A DNA stretch of 64,000 nucleotides from Thuidium tamariscinum (taxonomy: Eukaryota > Streptophyta > Bryopsida > Hypnales > Thuidiaceae), in contig OX344751.2 of the NCBI GenBank assembly GCA_947034885.2, positions 682,001 through 746,000 on the forward strand. Direction: 5' to 3'. Made by a program: the position numbers and the translations under genes. The notes under the pieces were generated by a model. That model saw only the letters and a program-made list of their open reading frames with translations. It ran no database searches and had not been told where the DNA came from. This document shows positions 36,663-48,385 of this stretch, one piece after another; position 1 is the stretch's first letter, and each line of letters starts with the position of its first letter.

Positions 36663-39600
36663 TGTGAGCCCTCGAGATGGCACTCATGACTCTGGGTCCA
36701 TTTTTCGCGATTAAATAGCAAAAATTAGCTAAATTATTCAAGAAAAAGACATAAAAAGAGTGTTGAAGGAGTTTTGGTATTAGTCTATGCCAAAATAGTG
36801 GAAAACCAACTTCGAAGGTGGAAAATTCCTAATCCTAAGAATTTGAATCATTCTAAGTCTCCAAAGTAAGTTTGTGTGAAGATTTAGTAATTCCGAGAGA
36901 AATGAGGAATCGAGAGTTAGTCAGTCCTAGTGTCTGTCTGTGCAAAATCAACCTTTTAAGGATGCACATGACATATTGATTAAGCCAAAAGAGTTTACTA
37001 CGAGTCTAGAAGATTTACCAAGGCTCAAATTCAATTTTGGAACAAATTGAATTTAAAAGTAAAACAATTACAAATGACTTGGAGGATTGGAGTTTCACAA
37101 GATGAAAGATGGAGAATTGGAGATTGAAGACTACAGAGAGGTGTTCCAAGGGTAGGAGCATGCCAGGAGCGAACAAGAATCAAACAATTGACCAAGATTC
37201 CCGGGCATCGGGAATTAAATTGTCCAATTGGGCAAAGTAATTCCAAATTACTAAAATTAGAATAGTGCAAGGTCGCGTGGAACTTACACTAAGAATCTAG
37301 GAGTGCCCTAGATGCTACCCAATTTATTTCGGATTTTTCCGAAATTCCATGTTGACTCCATGGAAAGTCAACCGCACATAGAAATGTTGGTAAATTCATA
37401 GAAATTACGTATGATGCGGTAAAATCTCACTAAAAATTAGGATAGGTTTTTGTGTGCCCAATAAGCGCCCAATCAAGTTTGAAGACATTCCGACATTCCG
37501 ACATTCCCAACTACCAGAACCGGCATCAACATCAAATTTCAATGAAATTTACAAGTTGGCGGCGGGTTGACCGACGTATCAGGAGCGAATGATGTCCGAT
37601 TGTCGCAAATAATGAGTCATTCCTTACTCTCACAGACATTTCTAACAACCCTGGCCTGACAAATTCATCAAAATGCAGAAATCCTAAAAGTTAGATTTTT
37701 GACTTTTAATTGGAGTTACCGTAATTCCAATTTGGGCGTGCAAATGGCCTAGGAGTGAGGGGTACAGGGTCCCACAGGCTAATTGAGGTCTTTTGAAGAC
37801 AATGGCGCAGATGATTTTCCGTTTCGAGTTGTTACCTAAAAGATAGAGAGGGCCAGCTCTTAGTTTGACTTTTTAATCGTTAATTGCGATTAATTAGAAG
37901 TGATTTTGGAAATATCTCTTGGAAAATCAAAGATTGGATTTGGTCAAGTTCTCTTTCTTGCATAAAAAGCCATCTTTGGGCTAAAGAAAGACAATTTTCA
38001 AAATGACTTTTGGTTAATTTGCAAAATATCTATGTAAATTAGGGTTAATTCCAAAATATTTTGGGTTAAGATCTTGGATTTGATTTGGCCAAGATTTCAT
38101 TAGCCAAATGGGGATGTTTTTAGAAATTTTCACTATTAAACAACTATTATTTTGGAATTACATTAGGGTAGTTTAGGATAAAAAGTAAAAAATTGTTTTC
38201 ACCGGCAATTATCGGGAGGGGCCCGACCATGGGTATATAAGGGCCCCCCTCGAGGTTGCCAGTACCCTTATTTTTCTCGCACCGACATTTTGTTCTTCCC
38301 ACGTGCTACCGACCTAGTTGGAACACCACTTGGACCAAAAGACTTTGGCCAAGTTTTGTTTATGTTTTGAAAATTTGAAGGCTTAGGGTCCCTTCAATTA
38401 GTTTTTATTTTCTACTATTGGCATTAGAGATCCAACCTCAACATATCGCTTGAACAACACTCGTGAAATTTCAAACATTAAGCACCAAAGTTCGGTTCAA
38501 ACACTGTCATGTGTACCTCCTTTGGCAGTAAGATTTTGAAATACTAAGAAATTTTGAGGATCTAAAGTAAAAGTCCGGTTAAACACTGTCATGTGTACCT
38601 CCTTTTGCGAATAAAATTCCCAAAATATCATTGGAGAGTTCTGTGCCGCGGAACCAACCAAATCAAACGGCGAAGCTTTGAACCTCTTAAAGGGGAACCT
38701 CACTTGAACAATCGGATGACATTTCGAAATCAAACAAAAGCATCCAATCCAACCACTTATATTTTCCATCATTCCACGCAAAATTCCGTTGTCTAATTTT
38801 TGTGTGTTTAGATAAAAATTAGACCAAAACATTTTGAATTTTAGATTTCAAATTTTGGTAAAAAAAAACAACGAGCCCGCCAGCCAGTCTTCCGATTAAC
38901 CAGCCAGCCAAGGGAGGGCCTGAGTCGGCTAAGGAGCAAGGAGTCGGGGGTCATGTCCGTGGATTGTCCGTTGGGAGCTGTCTGTCGGGAGCTGTCCGTT
39001 GGGGTGGTCCGGGGGTCTGTCTAGGGGTCTGTCCGTCAGGAGCTGGTCTGAGGCGCTGGGCGGGGAGTCGGGCTGTCCGCTGGGGCGCCGGAGCAAGTCA
39101 GGGAGTCCAGGGAATCCAGGGAGTCTAAATTGAAGTCAAATAAGAGTCTAACACTTCTTTACCAATTGGTCTTACAAAGAATAGATTTTGGGCAAAATTA
39201 AAAAGAGGTTATCAAAGGAACTTCCAACCTTTAAATTCAATTTTATGCCAATAATCTAACAATTGCAACACCAACGCGTCTTCACTAAAATTCTTCCACC
39301 TCAAAATCCATAGCCACTCTCTCCCTCGAAAAACATTGCAAAATACAACCAAGCAAGAATGGGGGTAGAGACAACGAATTAGGAGAATTAAGGTGGCCAA
39401 ATCGACCCACATGAGAACATTAACATTAAAAAATTAATTTAAAGGAATAACACTATAGAGTTAGATTCTTTATTCTCAGCCTTTGGCCTTTGGGAATAAA
39501 ATACTAATTTCTTTAGAATATTACTATTGAAATTATTCTCGTTCTTTAGGAATGTTCTACATTCTTTGGTAGTTAGTCATTAATTAGATTCTTAGAAGGT

Positions 39601-40568
39601 TTGGATTTTGTTGGTTTTGTTTTATTAGGCCTAATAAGCCAAAAAAAAAAATGACAACCAATTTCTTTACAAATTAACCGTAAATTCAAAATTAATTAGA
39701 TTTGAAAAGATTTGATGATAGTTTTTGATTTAAAATATTTTAATAAGACAAAAAGGAAAGGACAAATTGACAACTAATTTCTTTAGAGAATTAATGAAAA
39801 TTCAAAAATTAATTAGATTTGAAAAGATTTGATGATAATTTTCGATTCAAAATAATTAATTTCAACTTGAATTAACTTGAAGTTAGAATATTAATTTAGA
39901 ACCAAAAGAAAAACTAAAACTAACTAACCATTAAATTCCATTTGATTTCTTAGAATAAAGTATTTGCTAAGGATTTGACCAAATAGGTAGACTAAGTTAA
40001 ATTGCAGTATTTTTTAATTATCGGGAAATTAGGAATAAAAAGAATTACACAATTAAATTAGTATTACATAACCTTTAGTTTCTTTTCAACTAGGATAGAT
40101 TTAATTGACTAACAACGTGAGAATTACTATAGATTTGATGGGGAGCCGGGATGATTTTGATGGTGAGGTCGTGGGAGAATATCTTCACATGATGATGTTT
40201 GACGACGAGACTATAAAGATTTATGCAAAGGAGTTAAATCGATCCCATTTGATTTTTATTCTCATTGTTTTGTTACTAAGTTTCTTTTTACTGAACGCTT
40301 GGAATTAGGATTAGGTACGATTTCAATTGACAAGTAGATTAGAATAGGAAATATTAGTTAGACACCGAAATAGACTTAGAAATATCTACCACGAAAGCTT
40401 GGGATAACAACGAATCAGGTAGAAAAATTGACACTTAAAAAGACGTGACTAAAAGAGTTCATTGCTTGGAAGGCTCTCTTTGAACACCCAATTAGAGAGA
40501 AAACTCAATTAGACACAGGACCAGTGTGATAAACTTTTAGCTCAAGGATGGAGTTAGAAGCGCTCACA
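36663..40568 (+). mobile_element. Solo-LTR-like sequence, 3.9 kb, copy 1 (inside the Harbinger element)
   Basis: Begins TGTGAGCCCT and ends AGCGCTCACA, i.e. TG...CA with an inverted terminal repeat. Flanking 5-mers are TGCGT (36658-36662) and TGTGT (40569-40573), a target duplication with one C-to-T change. A TATA box (TATATAA, 38234-38240) sits in a GC-rich promoter-like block, as expected for U3. A GC-rich GTCCG/GGGAGTC minisatellite is at about 38930-39130. An inverted copy with perfect target duplication is at 57336-61107. No gag-pol lies next to it, hence solo LTR; a non-LTR origin cannot be excluded. Confidence 0.7.
40138..40233 (+). other. Conserved 32-codon open block inside LTR copy 1
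   Basis: Starts ATG and reads MGSRDDFDGEVVGEYLHMM and onward to IYAKE. The inverted LTR copy has the matching block at 57626-57721 (MESRDDFDGKVVGEYLHMM...), there bordered by TAG before the ATG and GTAAAC after the last codon, as in an exon. In this copy the donor G is changed to T. Function unknown. Confidence 0.4.
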
Positions 40569-41455
40569 TGTGTCTAGAGTCAGCTAGCTGCGGCAGGATG
40601 AATTTGTGGAGGTGTGGAGAAGAAGCTCTCTTTGTCTGCAAGTTTATCGACGTCGAGGTGTGTGCGCTGCTGCATAAGCGAAGAAATCAACCTACAGAAT
40701 GGATTGCGCAAAGTGGATTGCACAAAGTGGACGGAGTCTTGTCGACTTCCAATCAGGAAAATCAGGTAAGTCTTCACATATCCTTCGACTGCTCAATTAC
40801 TCGACATGAATGCAATGTTGAAGTGCATGTGATTTCCGTTGATTCCGCATGTTTGTACTCGAATATAGTGGCTAAAGTATCAAATGTACAGAATCTTAAC
40901 TTCAAATGGATGCATCCAGAAGCGCTGGAGGTAGTATGCAAGCGCCAAGTACACCCGATCACAACGTGCTCATAAAAATTCATTCTTGTAATTTTGTCTT
41001 CTTTTTGTAAGAGAAAGGTAATTTTAGTTGCTTCTTTCCATAGTTGGGGTTCAAGTCACGATTATGATCTTCACATGACCACATCAAACGACATGAGTAG
41101 AAGGTCCGCTTTGAGCACGCCGCTAGGGAACTAGGTTAGTGTAGCTTCCTCATGCACTGAAGACTATGTACATTTGTCATATCCATGACAAAAAAAAATG
41201 TGAGTTTTGTTGTCCTTCATGGTGGATGTACACACTACTTTCGATGCATAATTGTGCTTTGTTTGTCAGAAAATGCTCAGGTAACAGTGAGCCTGCTAGC
41301 ATTACATCTGGCCTAGTGAATACTGTCGCAACGCCAAATGCCAGTGGACCAAGCAAAAGGACCCGCAAAGAACGTGGACCCACCTAGGGTCAGCTCAAAG
41401 CAAACACTCTCATAGAAGGCAAGCGCTTGATGGCGGTGGAGGAGCGGGTCGTTGC

Positions 41456-42163
41456 AAGAAACACTTACCGGTTTTGTTTCAAAATGGCTCAAAATCAATG
41501 AGTCCTATAATCCTTTGAAATAAAATTTTTTTAAATTGAAAAAAATATGGATAATTTGAAGAGCAATGAGAATATTACGTCTCTTGAAATTCAGACCTAA
41601 GAATTTTTTTCTCTAAATGTTATAAACAGTAGAAAATAGAATGAAAATAACTTTTTTTTTCACTAATTTGGTAGAAATAGTGAAAAAATTCAAAAAATGA
41701 AAATGAAAAACCAATTTTTTTCCAAGTAAAGGTCTTTCCTTTCCAACAAATTTCATCTCTGGAAAAAATAAATTCTATTCTCTACACTTGCTCAAAGTCA
41801 GCCACTTTGACAACATGTGGAGGTTGAACAGTATAGTATTTTCAAAAAAATTCTTTTTAGTCTTGTGTAACTATAGGTGAGGTAGTTGCATGCCAATTTT
41901 CAGCTCAAGATTTGCATTTTTGGGTCAAAAATAGGACTAAACCCCCCCAAAATGGCCAAAGTAGACACCCAATCAGGGGCAAATTAAAATAATAAAATAA
42001 TTTTTAAAAAATTGAAAAATTACACAAATTGTAAAACTTTTGTAGGCACCTTTATTTCAAGTTTCAAGTCAAATGAACAAAAGATGAAAAAGTTATGAGC
42101 AAAAAACTACCTCCTAAAGGTCAAGGGGATAAAAAAAAGGACAAGTGTTTCTTGTAATCACCC
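41456..42163. mobile_element. 0.7-kb TIR element, copy 1, inside the Harbinger transposon
   Basis: Ends GGGTCGTTGCAAGAAACAC on the left and GGGTGATTACAAGAAACAC from the right. Length is 708 bp and the interior is AT-rich with no transposase. It has the same end sequences and internal layout as 45995-46728, in inverted orientation. No clean target duplication remains. It lies directly upstream of the Myb-like frame. Confidence 0.65.
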
Positions 42164-42193
42164 AAGTAAGAAGTAGCTAACGGCCGTCGTCTC

Positions 42194-43288
42194 ATGGTGC
42201 TTGAAGCTAGCAAGTGGAAACAAGTGAGTCTTAATGTCATGAATGATGGACATTCCACGTACCATCAAGATGGAATTGCATGCAAGTCTAAATGGCATCA
42301 GATCTTCCCTGATTACAAGAAAATTATTGACTACCTGGCCAACACTAACCAGGATCCAACTTCATATTGGGCCATGACTCCAACACAATGACTGGCTGTG
42401 GAGCTGCCTCAAACTTACTCTCAAGATGTATTCTACCAAATTCACAATTAGTATGGCAAGCGGGCTCTTAGCAAGCCGCCGACTAGTCGTGACATTCTGT
42501 CGAAGGAAGCCAGCAGTTACCGCACACCTACTGCGAGAAGCGTGGTAGCCGGCCATGCAATAGATAGCAACGATGAAGAGGACCCTATCGCCGCCGCAGC
42601 AGCCATGGAAGTCAGCGACGACCACACGGATTCAACATACTCTCCCATGCCAATGACGCAATTGAAGAGGTCCATCGATGCAATGCCAATGTCATTGAGT
42701 GATGACTCCAGCAATCCCATTCGCATAGGCAAAGGAGTTCTACCACCAAGGGTGACGGTGCACCTCCTCAGCTCATCCAGAGAGCTGCCAATTGTTGGCC
42801 GAAACCTCATCTCATCCGAAGATCTGCCAATCGTGGGCCGAAAAAGATTAGGCAATACAGCAGTGGAGCAGAAGAGCTTGTCAGGTCACACTTTGGTAGC
42901 GGACGCTACTCGTGTTGCAGGTGAAGCCTTAGCTAGCCAAATGTGCAAATTGGCGGAGGTGAGTTGAGAAGTAGAAAAAACAAAAATAGATTCGCAGTCT
43001 GAGCACATTTTCCACGGCCAAATGCAGTATTAGCAGGAAAGGGACCTCCGTCTGCAAGAGAATGTGCGGCAGAACAATGTGAACGCCAAACTCTCAATTG
43101 AGAAGCAAGGAGACGTTGTCATATGCCTCGTGGGATTGGCTTTCGCCATACGAGTTGGCTTCCAAAGTCCTTTGTTTCATCCACAGTCACGCAAACCTGC
43201 ACAGTTTGGAACTGATGACGACAACAATGATTGCGACTTCTATGCGCCAATTGAAGGAAATCAGAAGTCCTCTGCCCATGATGCCTAA
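42194..43288 (+). pseudogene. Harbinger-associated Myb/SANT (trihelix-like) DNA-binding protein, broken by stops
   Basis: PIF/Harbinger elements encode a second protein with a Myb/SANT-like domain that helps transposase find the ends. Here one reading frame covers about 360 codons but is cut by at least four in-frame stops (near 42389, 42452, 42965 and 43031). The first part has ASKWKQVS and CKSKWHQIFPDYKKIIDYL followed by SYWAMT, the usual end of this domain. A long low-complexity Ser/Asp/Pro region follows, then a helical C terminus with RLQENVRQNNV and LSIEKQGDVV. At least two stops look like C-to-T changes (CGA to TGA, CAG to TAG), typical of methylated-DNA decay. Confidence 0.7.
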
Positions 43289-43910
43289 CAAAAATGGTGA
43301 GCAGTATTTCTTCATGGTGTTGTTCAAACTGATAGGATCATACTAGAATAGACTGTAAAGTTGTCGATGCTTTTTGCTTCCGTATATACTGCATTGTTGT
43401 GCAACAGAGCGCAGTGCAACTTCTTCTGTTGTTTTCAAAAATCTACAGGCTTTATAGCTTTAGATTACTAGAGACTAATCGGAGAGTTCCTAATTTTCAT
43501 TTCACAGTGCTGCTTCATGTAGCACATCGTGACAGTTTTGTGAGCGTTTTCAGATGCCATGTGATTCACGTGGACAGTACTAGCACTCATGTATAGTGAC
43601 TTGTACATAAATAAAGAGTACTTTTATTAAGATTGTACAAAACGCTTACATGCATTACACTATATGTACGTTATAATTCTTGCATTAGACAATTCCATTT
43701 CAAGCAACAGAGTCTATGTAACTAAGTACACTAAACCTGCTATAGCGGATAACATGGGAAGCATAAGGAAGCATAAAAGCACTGCATAGACACTATGTAC
43801 AAGGAAAATGTGATGTCCAGAACTCGCTCATGTTCTCAACGTCGCATCTGACGCTGTACTGAGCGATAAAGCCCGAGTTCTCGATGCTTGGTTGCCGTGC
43901 AAGGGGCTAC

Positions 43911-44965
43911 TCATATTTCGCCTGTCCCACTACCGTCATCCACCTCTGACTCTGTATCGTGTGTTCCATGGTCGTATCCTTCACTGTATAAGACTGTGAG
44001 AAGCCGTTCAACATCTTCGTGGCTTTGCTGTAGAAGCAAATTGTGTAGCATTGCATAAGCCGTGACGACATCGGAAAGAAAGGTGATATCCAACATTGAT
44101 CGAATAAGCAACTCCCTGAAAGTCATTTTCAGTAAAGCAAAAGCATTTTCCATAGTTACTACATGCCCCTTACTCAAGCCGTTGTTGAAAAGAAAATCTA
44201 TTGGCGGTAGATCTGGTCGCCGTCGATGGGGTACCATAAGCCATGGGAGAAGTGAGTATCCGGTGTCTCCTAGCAAATAAGGACTGAATCCCTCAAATTG
44301 AACATGTGATGGCCACAGGGTCCTAGTTTGTCCTTGCTGAAACAATATAGATCTGCGCAACATCCTAGAGTTATTGCAAGAACCATGCATGCCTACATAC
44401 ATGTCAAAGAATCGTTTCTTATTGTCAACCACAACTTGACAATTCATACTGTACCCTCCCATCTTAAAGTAATAGTAATCAGAGCTATAGAAAGCAATCT
44501 TCTTCATAGCAATGTGGGTGCCATTGATTGCATCCAGAATGCCAGGTAAACTGCATAGTTCTTTTAATCTAACAACAATCATGGCTACTTTGTTACCGGT
44601 GGGCCATTGTATCTCATGCTTTAGGACGTCATTCACAACTAGAACCACTTCTTGAAGAATGATGGATACTGTGCTTCTTTCAATGGCAAACATTTCACTG
44701 CAGATGAGTTGGCTCGCTCCATGACTGAGCTTGAAAAGACAACAGGCAACACGCACAAGAACTAGCACAACATCACGGCAGTTCGTATTCTGTCGACGAA
44801 TGTTAGGTGCTAGGAGCTGAGCCGAGGAGAAGACAGTTGAATCCAACGGTCGTCGTCATATTCTTCAAGTAAAAAACGGGAAAACCACATTGTGGAGCAA
44901 GGTTTCACCCAGAAGCTGAGATCTTCGTCAAGAGCTACCAAAGCATTGAATAATTAAAAAATGCG
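43911..44965 (-). pseudogene. PIF/Harbinger DDE transposase, inactivated
   Basis: A 311-codon frame (43911-44846) carries the nuclease domain: PNIRRQNTNCR, SHGASQLICSEMFAIERSTV, AINGTHIAMK, YVGMHGSCNNSRMLRRS, LLGDTGYSLLPWLMVPHRR and ENAFALLKMTFREL. A second frame just upstream (about 44840-44965) holds the N-terminal block LSFWVKPCSTMWFSRFLLEE and YDDDRW. The family normally has both in one frame, so a short deletion with frameshift separates them. The first catalytic Asp (family: IDGTH) is Asn (INGTH), and the family's SxHD is SCNN. The copy is therefore very probably dead. It is transcribed opposite to the Myb-like partner; both point towards about 43.6 kb. Confidence 0.85.
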
Positions 44966-45994
44966 TAAGGACGGTAGTTGAGACATGGTCGATGTCCAAT
45001 GGCCGACTCTCCAATAAGCTTGTGTCGTTGTCATTGTCCAAGTACATTTCTTCGTCCACATCCGCAACAACCGAAGCTGATAGAGTCACGTGTGCATTCA
45101 GAAGCAACAACAGAATAATTGACAATATGGACACGAATTGGGCAGGGTCATCGAAGATAGTCATGGTGTGCGTTTTGGTGCTCTTCAAAGAAGCCGCAAT
45201 GTCTGCACAAGTTCACAGATAACATGGGCTTAGGAAGGCACACATTTGGGAAGAGTGGAAATGAAGTTTCCTGAAGCACCAACTCTCATCACCGCAAAAT
45301 TAGTATAGACTGCACTCACTGAAGTCGGTCACGTTGTCATTTTCTCTAAGTTCTAAAGGGCAACAGAAAAGACAATGCAATGCACCATGTCCTCACGAAG
45401 GCAATGAACACACTCCAAGGATGCACGAGGAATATGTCAGCGCACGACTTCGTTGCAACAATTCCTACAAATGAATTTACTACACTCACTACACTATGTA
45501 CTTTCCACACATGTTGAGTAGGTACAACGACGAGGCTTTAAAATTCCTACGCATTGCTGCATACAATTTGGATGAAGTCATACCTCGTCAAATGTCGGCA
45601 GCAATCCCCTACAACGAAGAAAGAAATCGTTCCAAGCACTGCATGCACGGAAGTCCAGATGCAGTCCAACTGTTGAAATTTGCCTCAATCCGCTCTCTTG
45701 TCATAGTGAACGCCGCAAAGAAGACACAAGCTCAACTCGTACAACGAAAGTCACTACCACACTCTTGCATGAAACTAACCCTAATCACGCTTTCAAGCTC
45801 AACACATACTTTCGACGGACCGCCTGGATGTGCAAGAAGAAGTACATGACAAACGTCGTTGTGCTCATGAATGGCTATCGTGAGTGACCAACCCTACAGT
45901 TGTCGCAAACATGCGACTTCCTAAAAACTACGATGCCGGTCTGACAACACTTCATTCCAAGCATCTGTATTCAACTAACGACGGTCTTCCTACA

Positions 45995-46728
45995 GGGTGA
46001 TTGCAAGAAACGCCGGTCCTATTTCCCGTCATAATCGGAGTTTTGTTGTTCTTTTCTGCTATAACTTTTGAATAAAAATATTTGAGAATATGAAATAATT
46101 ATTGGACCTCTCTAACTTGATGGTTTTTACATCCATTATTTTTCAGAAATTAAAAAAAATAATTTTATATTTAAAATTAATTTTTGTTAATTTGTCACAA
46201 ACTGAGGTTTAGGGGTTTTTACTACGTTAGGAGTACCCAAATTTAATGATCTAAAGTTGAAATTTTCATGGTTCATTTGTATAGTAGCAAAGTATATTCC
46301 TACCAAAGAGAATCTAAAAATATATTATTTTATGTCCTCCACATGCATGTAAACAACACTCCAATTGCACGCAATTCCTGACCATTGACATTAGTACTAA
46401 GATTATTTTTTTGGTGAAATCTCATCACCATCAACTCTTCTCAAATGGCCAATTTTTAGATTTGAGAAAAAGAGTTTTTCCTATTTTTTACAAATTAAAA
46501 GGTAATTATGCCCACTTTCATGAGATTTTCCACTTTTCTAGTTCTCCTACTTAGAGAATTTTCCTAAGGTTTTCCTCCATAGGGTACCTTCTTCTTTAAG
46601 GTGTGTACATTGTACATATTTTTCATATTTTTTAAAAATTGTTTTTCTAATTAAATAGTACTCCTAAAGAAAAAGGGGGAGTATTGTGAAACGCTACGCT
46701 TTTTGAACGCCGTTTCTTGCAATGACCC
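45995..46728. mobile_element. 0.7-kb TIR element, copy 2, inside the Harbinger transposon
   Basis: Ends GGGTGATTGCAAGAAACG and its complement, flanked by TACA at 45991-45994 and 46729-46732. 734 bp, AT-rich, non-coding. It is the inverted relative of 41456-42163, with shared ends and a CCTCCACATG block. The superfamily is unclear; the GGGT start resembles Harbinger, but the flanks are not TTA. Confidence 0.7.
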
Positions 46729-46964
46729 TACACTTCTATACTACCCTCATGTGAACGGCTTGGTCATATAACAGGCTCTACCAACCACACTGGTATCAAT
46801 CGTTGCGAGGTGTAGAAGTATTTTTAAATGCTTCTAAAAATAAACCTTTTTATAAGATTCAAACGCTAGGAGGTAAACTATCCCAATTTTTTTATAAAAT
46901 TAACCCAAGGGAAATTACCAATTGCAAGATTGTGAAAATAATTATAGTCCCTATTATATATCAA

Positions 46965-48160
46965 GTTCCAATCAGTTAAGTCCCACTTATCCAGTCAATC
47001 GGTTTTGTATCTTTCCGCTTTTCCCTCTCTTCCAATTGGTTTTCTTTACAGCGACTCCAACATCATCAATTGGGCTCCAGCATCACAAACACAGTCCCGT
47101 TATTTTAACAATCGGTTTCTCTTACACCTCATCACTCAACATAGTTTCAAATTAAATCCCTATTGACTTCTATTCAATTATCTTAATTTTACAACTTATA
47201 AAGTTATAATTCCAATTGATCTCTCTGATTTTTACAATTCCACTCCAGTTCTTTACAATTTCCCAATTGATATTCAATTAAACAGCTTCTAAAAATTATC
47301 TCACAATTTGATCCAAAGTTTTCTCCAATCGGTTATTCACACACAACATTCATACAATCGGTTTTCTATTTCAAATTAATTCTCCAAATTAAACTTTGAT
47401 ATTATTATCATTAATTTTTTCTCAATTGTTAAAACTATTCCAATTGCTCTAATTATCTCAGGCTATCACAATTGTTAAATATACAATTTTCCACTCCATC
47501 AATTGTCCACACACATACACATTCTATTAAACTTCCAATTGCTATTTTATAACCAACAGTCCATTAAACTCCAATCGGTGGTTCTACTTCACATATCAAC
47601 TCAATTCCCAATTGGTATTTCTCATTATACAAATCAATTCCCCAATCGGTAATTCATTCCACACATACACAGATACTCAATTTAAATCGAATCGACCATT
47701 TGCCAAACATAGCACACAGAAACTCACAACTCCCAATCGGTATACAAACACAAAACATACACACAGGAACTTCCAATCGGACTCACACAGCCACAGCACA
47801 CACACACATTGACTCACAATTTCACAATCGTCAAACACAAGTATATTATTACTCAAAATCAAAAAACACAAATACACACAATTGTTTTACTTCCTCACTT
47901 GGAAGGAGCACTTCTTTCTCTTCGAAGTCAATTGAAAATCACAATTGGATAAACAGACTAAGTAACCACCAGCCGGCCCCATCGGCCAAAACTGTCAATC
48001 GAACAATCGGGAAAAACCCCTCCGAATCACATAAAACATAGCCTATTGGTAAATACATAGTATAGTTCTACAATAGGACCGTATAATATCTACAATCATG
48101 CTACCAATTGGTAAACTACAGATATAACCTCAAAAACTACCAATTGGCCAAAAATAAAAA
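46965..48160. repeat. Sub-terminal array of CAATCGG/CAATTGG motifs near the right end of the Harbinger element
   Basis: About 20 copies of CCAATCGG(T) or CAATTGG(T/A) are spread over 1.2 kb, on average every 50-60 bases, all within 1.4 kb of the right terminus. The AATTGG forms are what C-to-T decay of AATCGG gives. No protein frame fits the region; the 113-residue plus frame is Thr/Asn/His-rich chance coding. Confidence 0.6.
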
Positions 48161-48169
48161 TAAAAGTTA

Positions 48170-48268
48170 CACTAGAAGAAAAGCTTGAAATTTTGTGTTT
48201 GTTTCAACACAATGCGTCAAGTGAGTTGTGTTGAAACAAACGCAAAATTTCAGGCTTTTCTTCTAGTG
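48170..48268. mobile_element. CACTA-like foldback MITE, 99 bp, TSD TTA
   Basis: Starts CACTAGAAGAAAAGC and ends with the complement GCTTTTCTTCTAGTG. The stem is about 43 bp around a short loop containing GCGTCAAGTGAG. A three-base duplication TTA lies at 48167-48169 and 48269-48271. It is inserted in the sub-terminal region of the Harbinger element and belongs to a different family from 6675-6832. Confidence 0.8.
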
Positions 48269-48385
48269 TTAGTCCATACAAGGCACCTAACCTGGCAGTG
48301 TACAACTCTGTCGGGCGCCACTGTTCCGTTGTCTTGAAAGCTGCAACTTACTCCCTTCTGTAACGCTGGTGCGAATGTACCCTTA

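Larger units (their letters stand above)
36330..48382. mobile_element. PIF/Harbinger-type DNA transposon, 12.05 kb including nested insertions
   Basis: Terminal inverted repeats of about 30 bp begin GGGTACRTTCGCACCAG at 36330 and, inverted, end at 48382. Both are flanked by TTA (36327-36329 and 48383-48385), the target duplication of the PIF/Harbinger superfamily. Inside are a Harbinger DDE transposase (43911-44965, minus) and a Myb/trihelix-like partner gene (42194-43288, plus), the two-gene set known for this superfamily. Both are broken. Nested within: a 3.9-kb LTR-type sequence, two 0.7-kb TIR elements and a 99-bp CACTA hairpin. Without the LTR the element would be about 8.1 kb. Frames at 40568-40975 and 45496-45849 are inside the element, but I do not recognise them. 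Confidence 0.85.

Noticed and set aside
38497..38832. 111-codon minus frame inside LTR copy 1
   Set aside because: Antisense to the LTR's promoter direction, and the matching region of copy 2 (59010-59290) does not keep a comparable frame.
47612..48041. His/Thr/Asn-rich frames in the CAATCGG array
   Set aside because: Produced by repeated CA-rich motifs; no conserved protein features.
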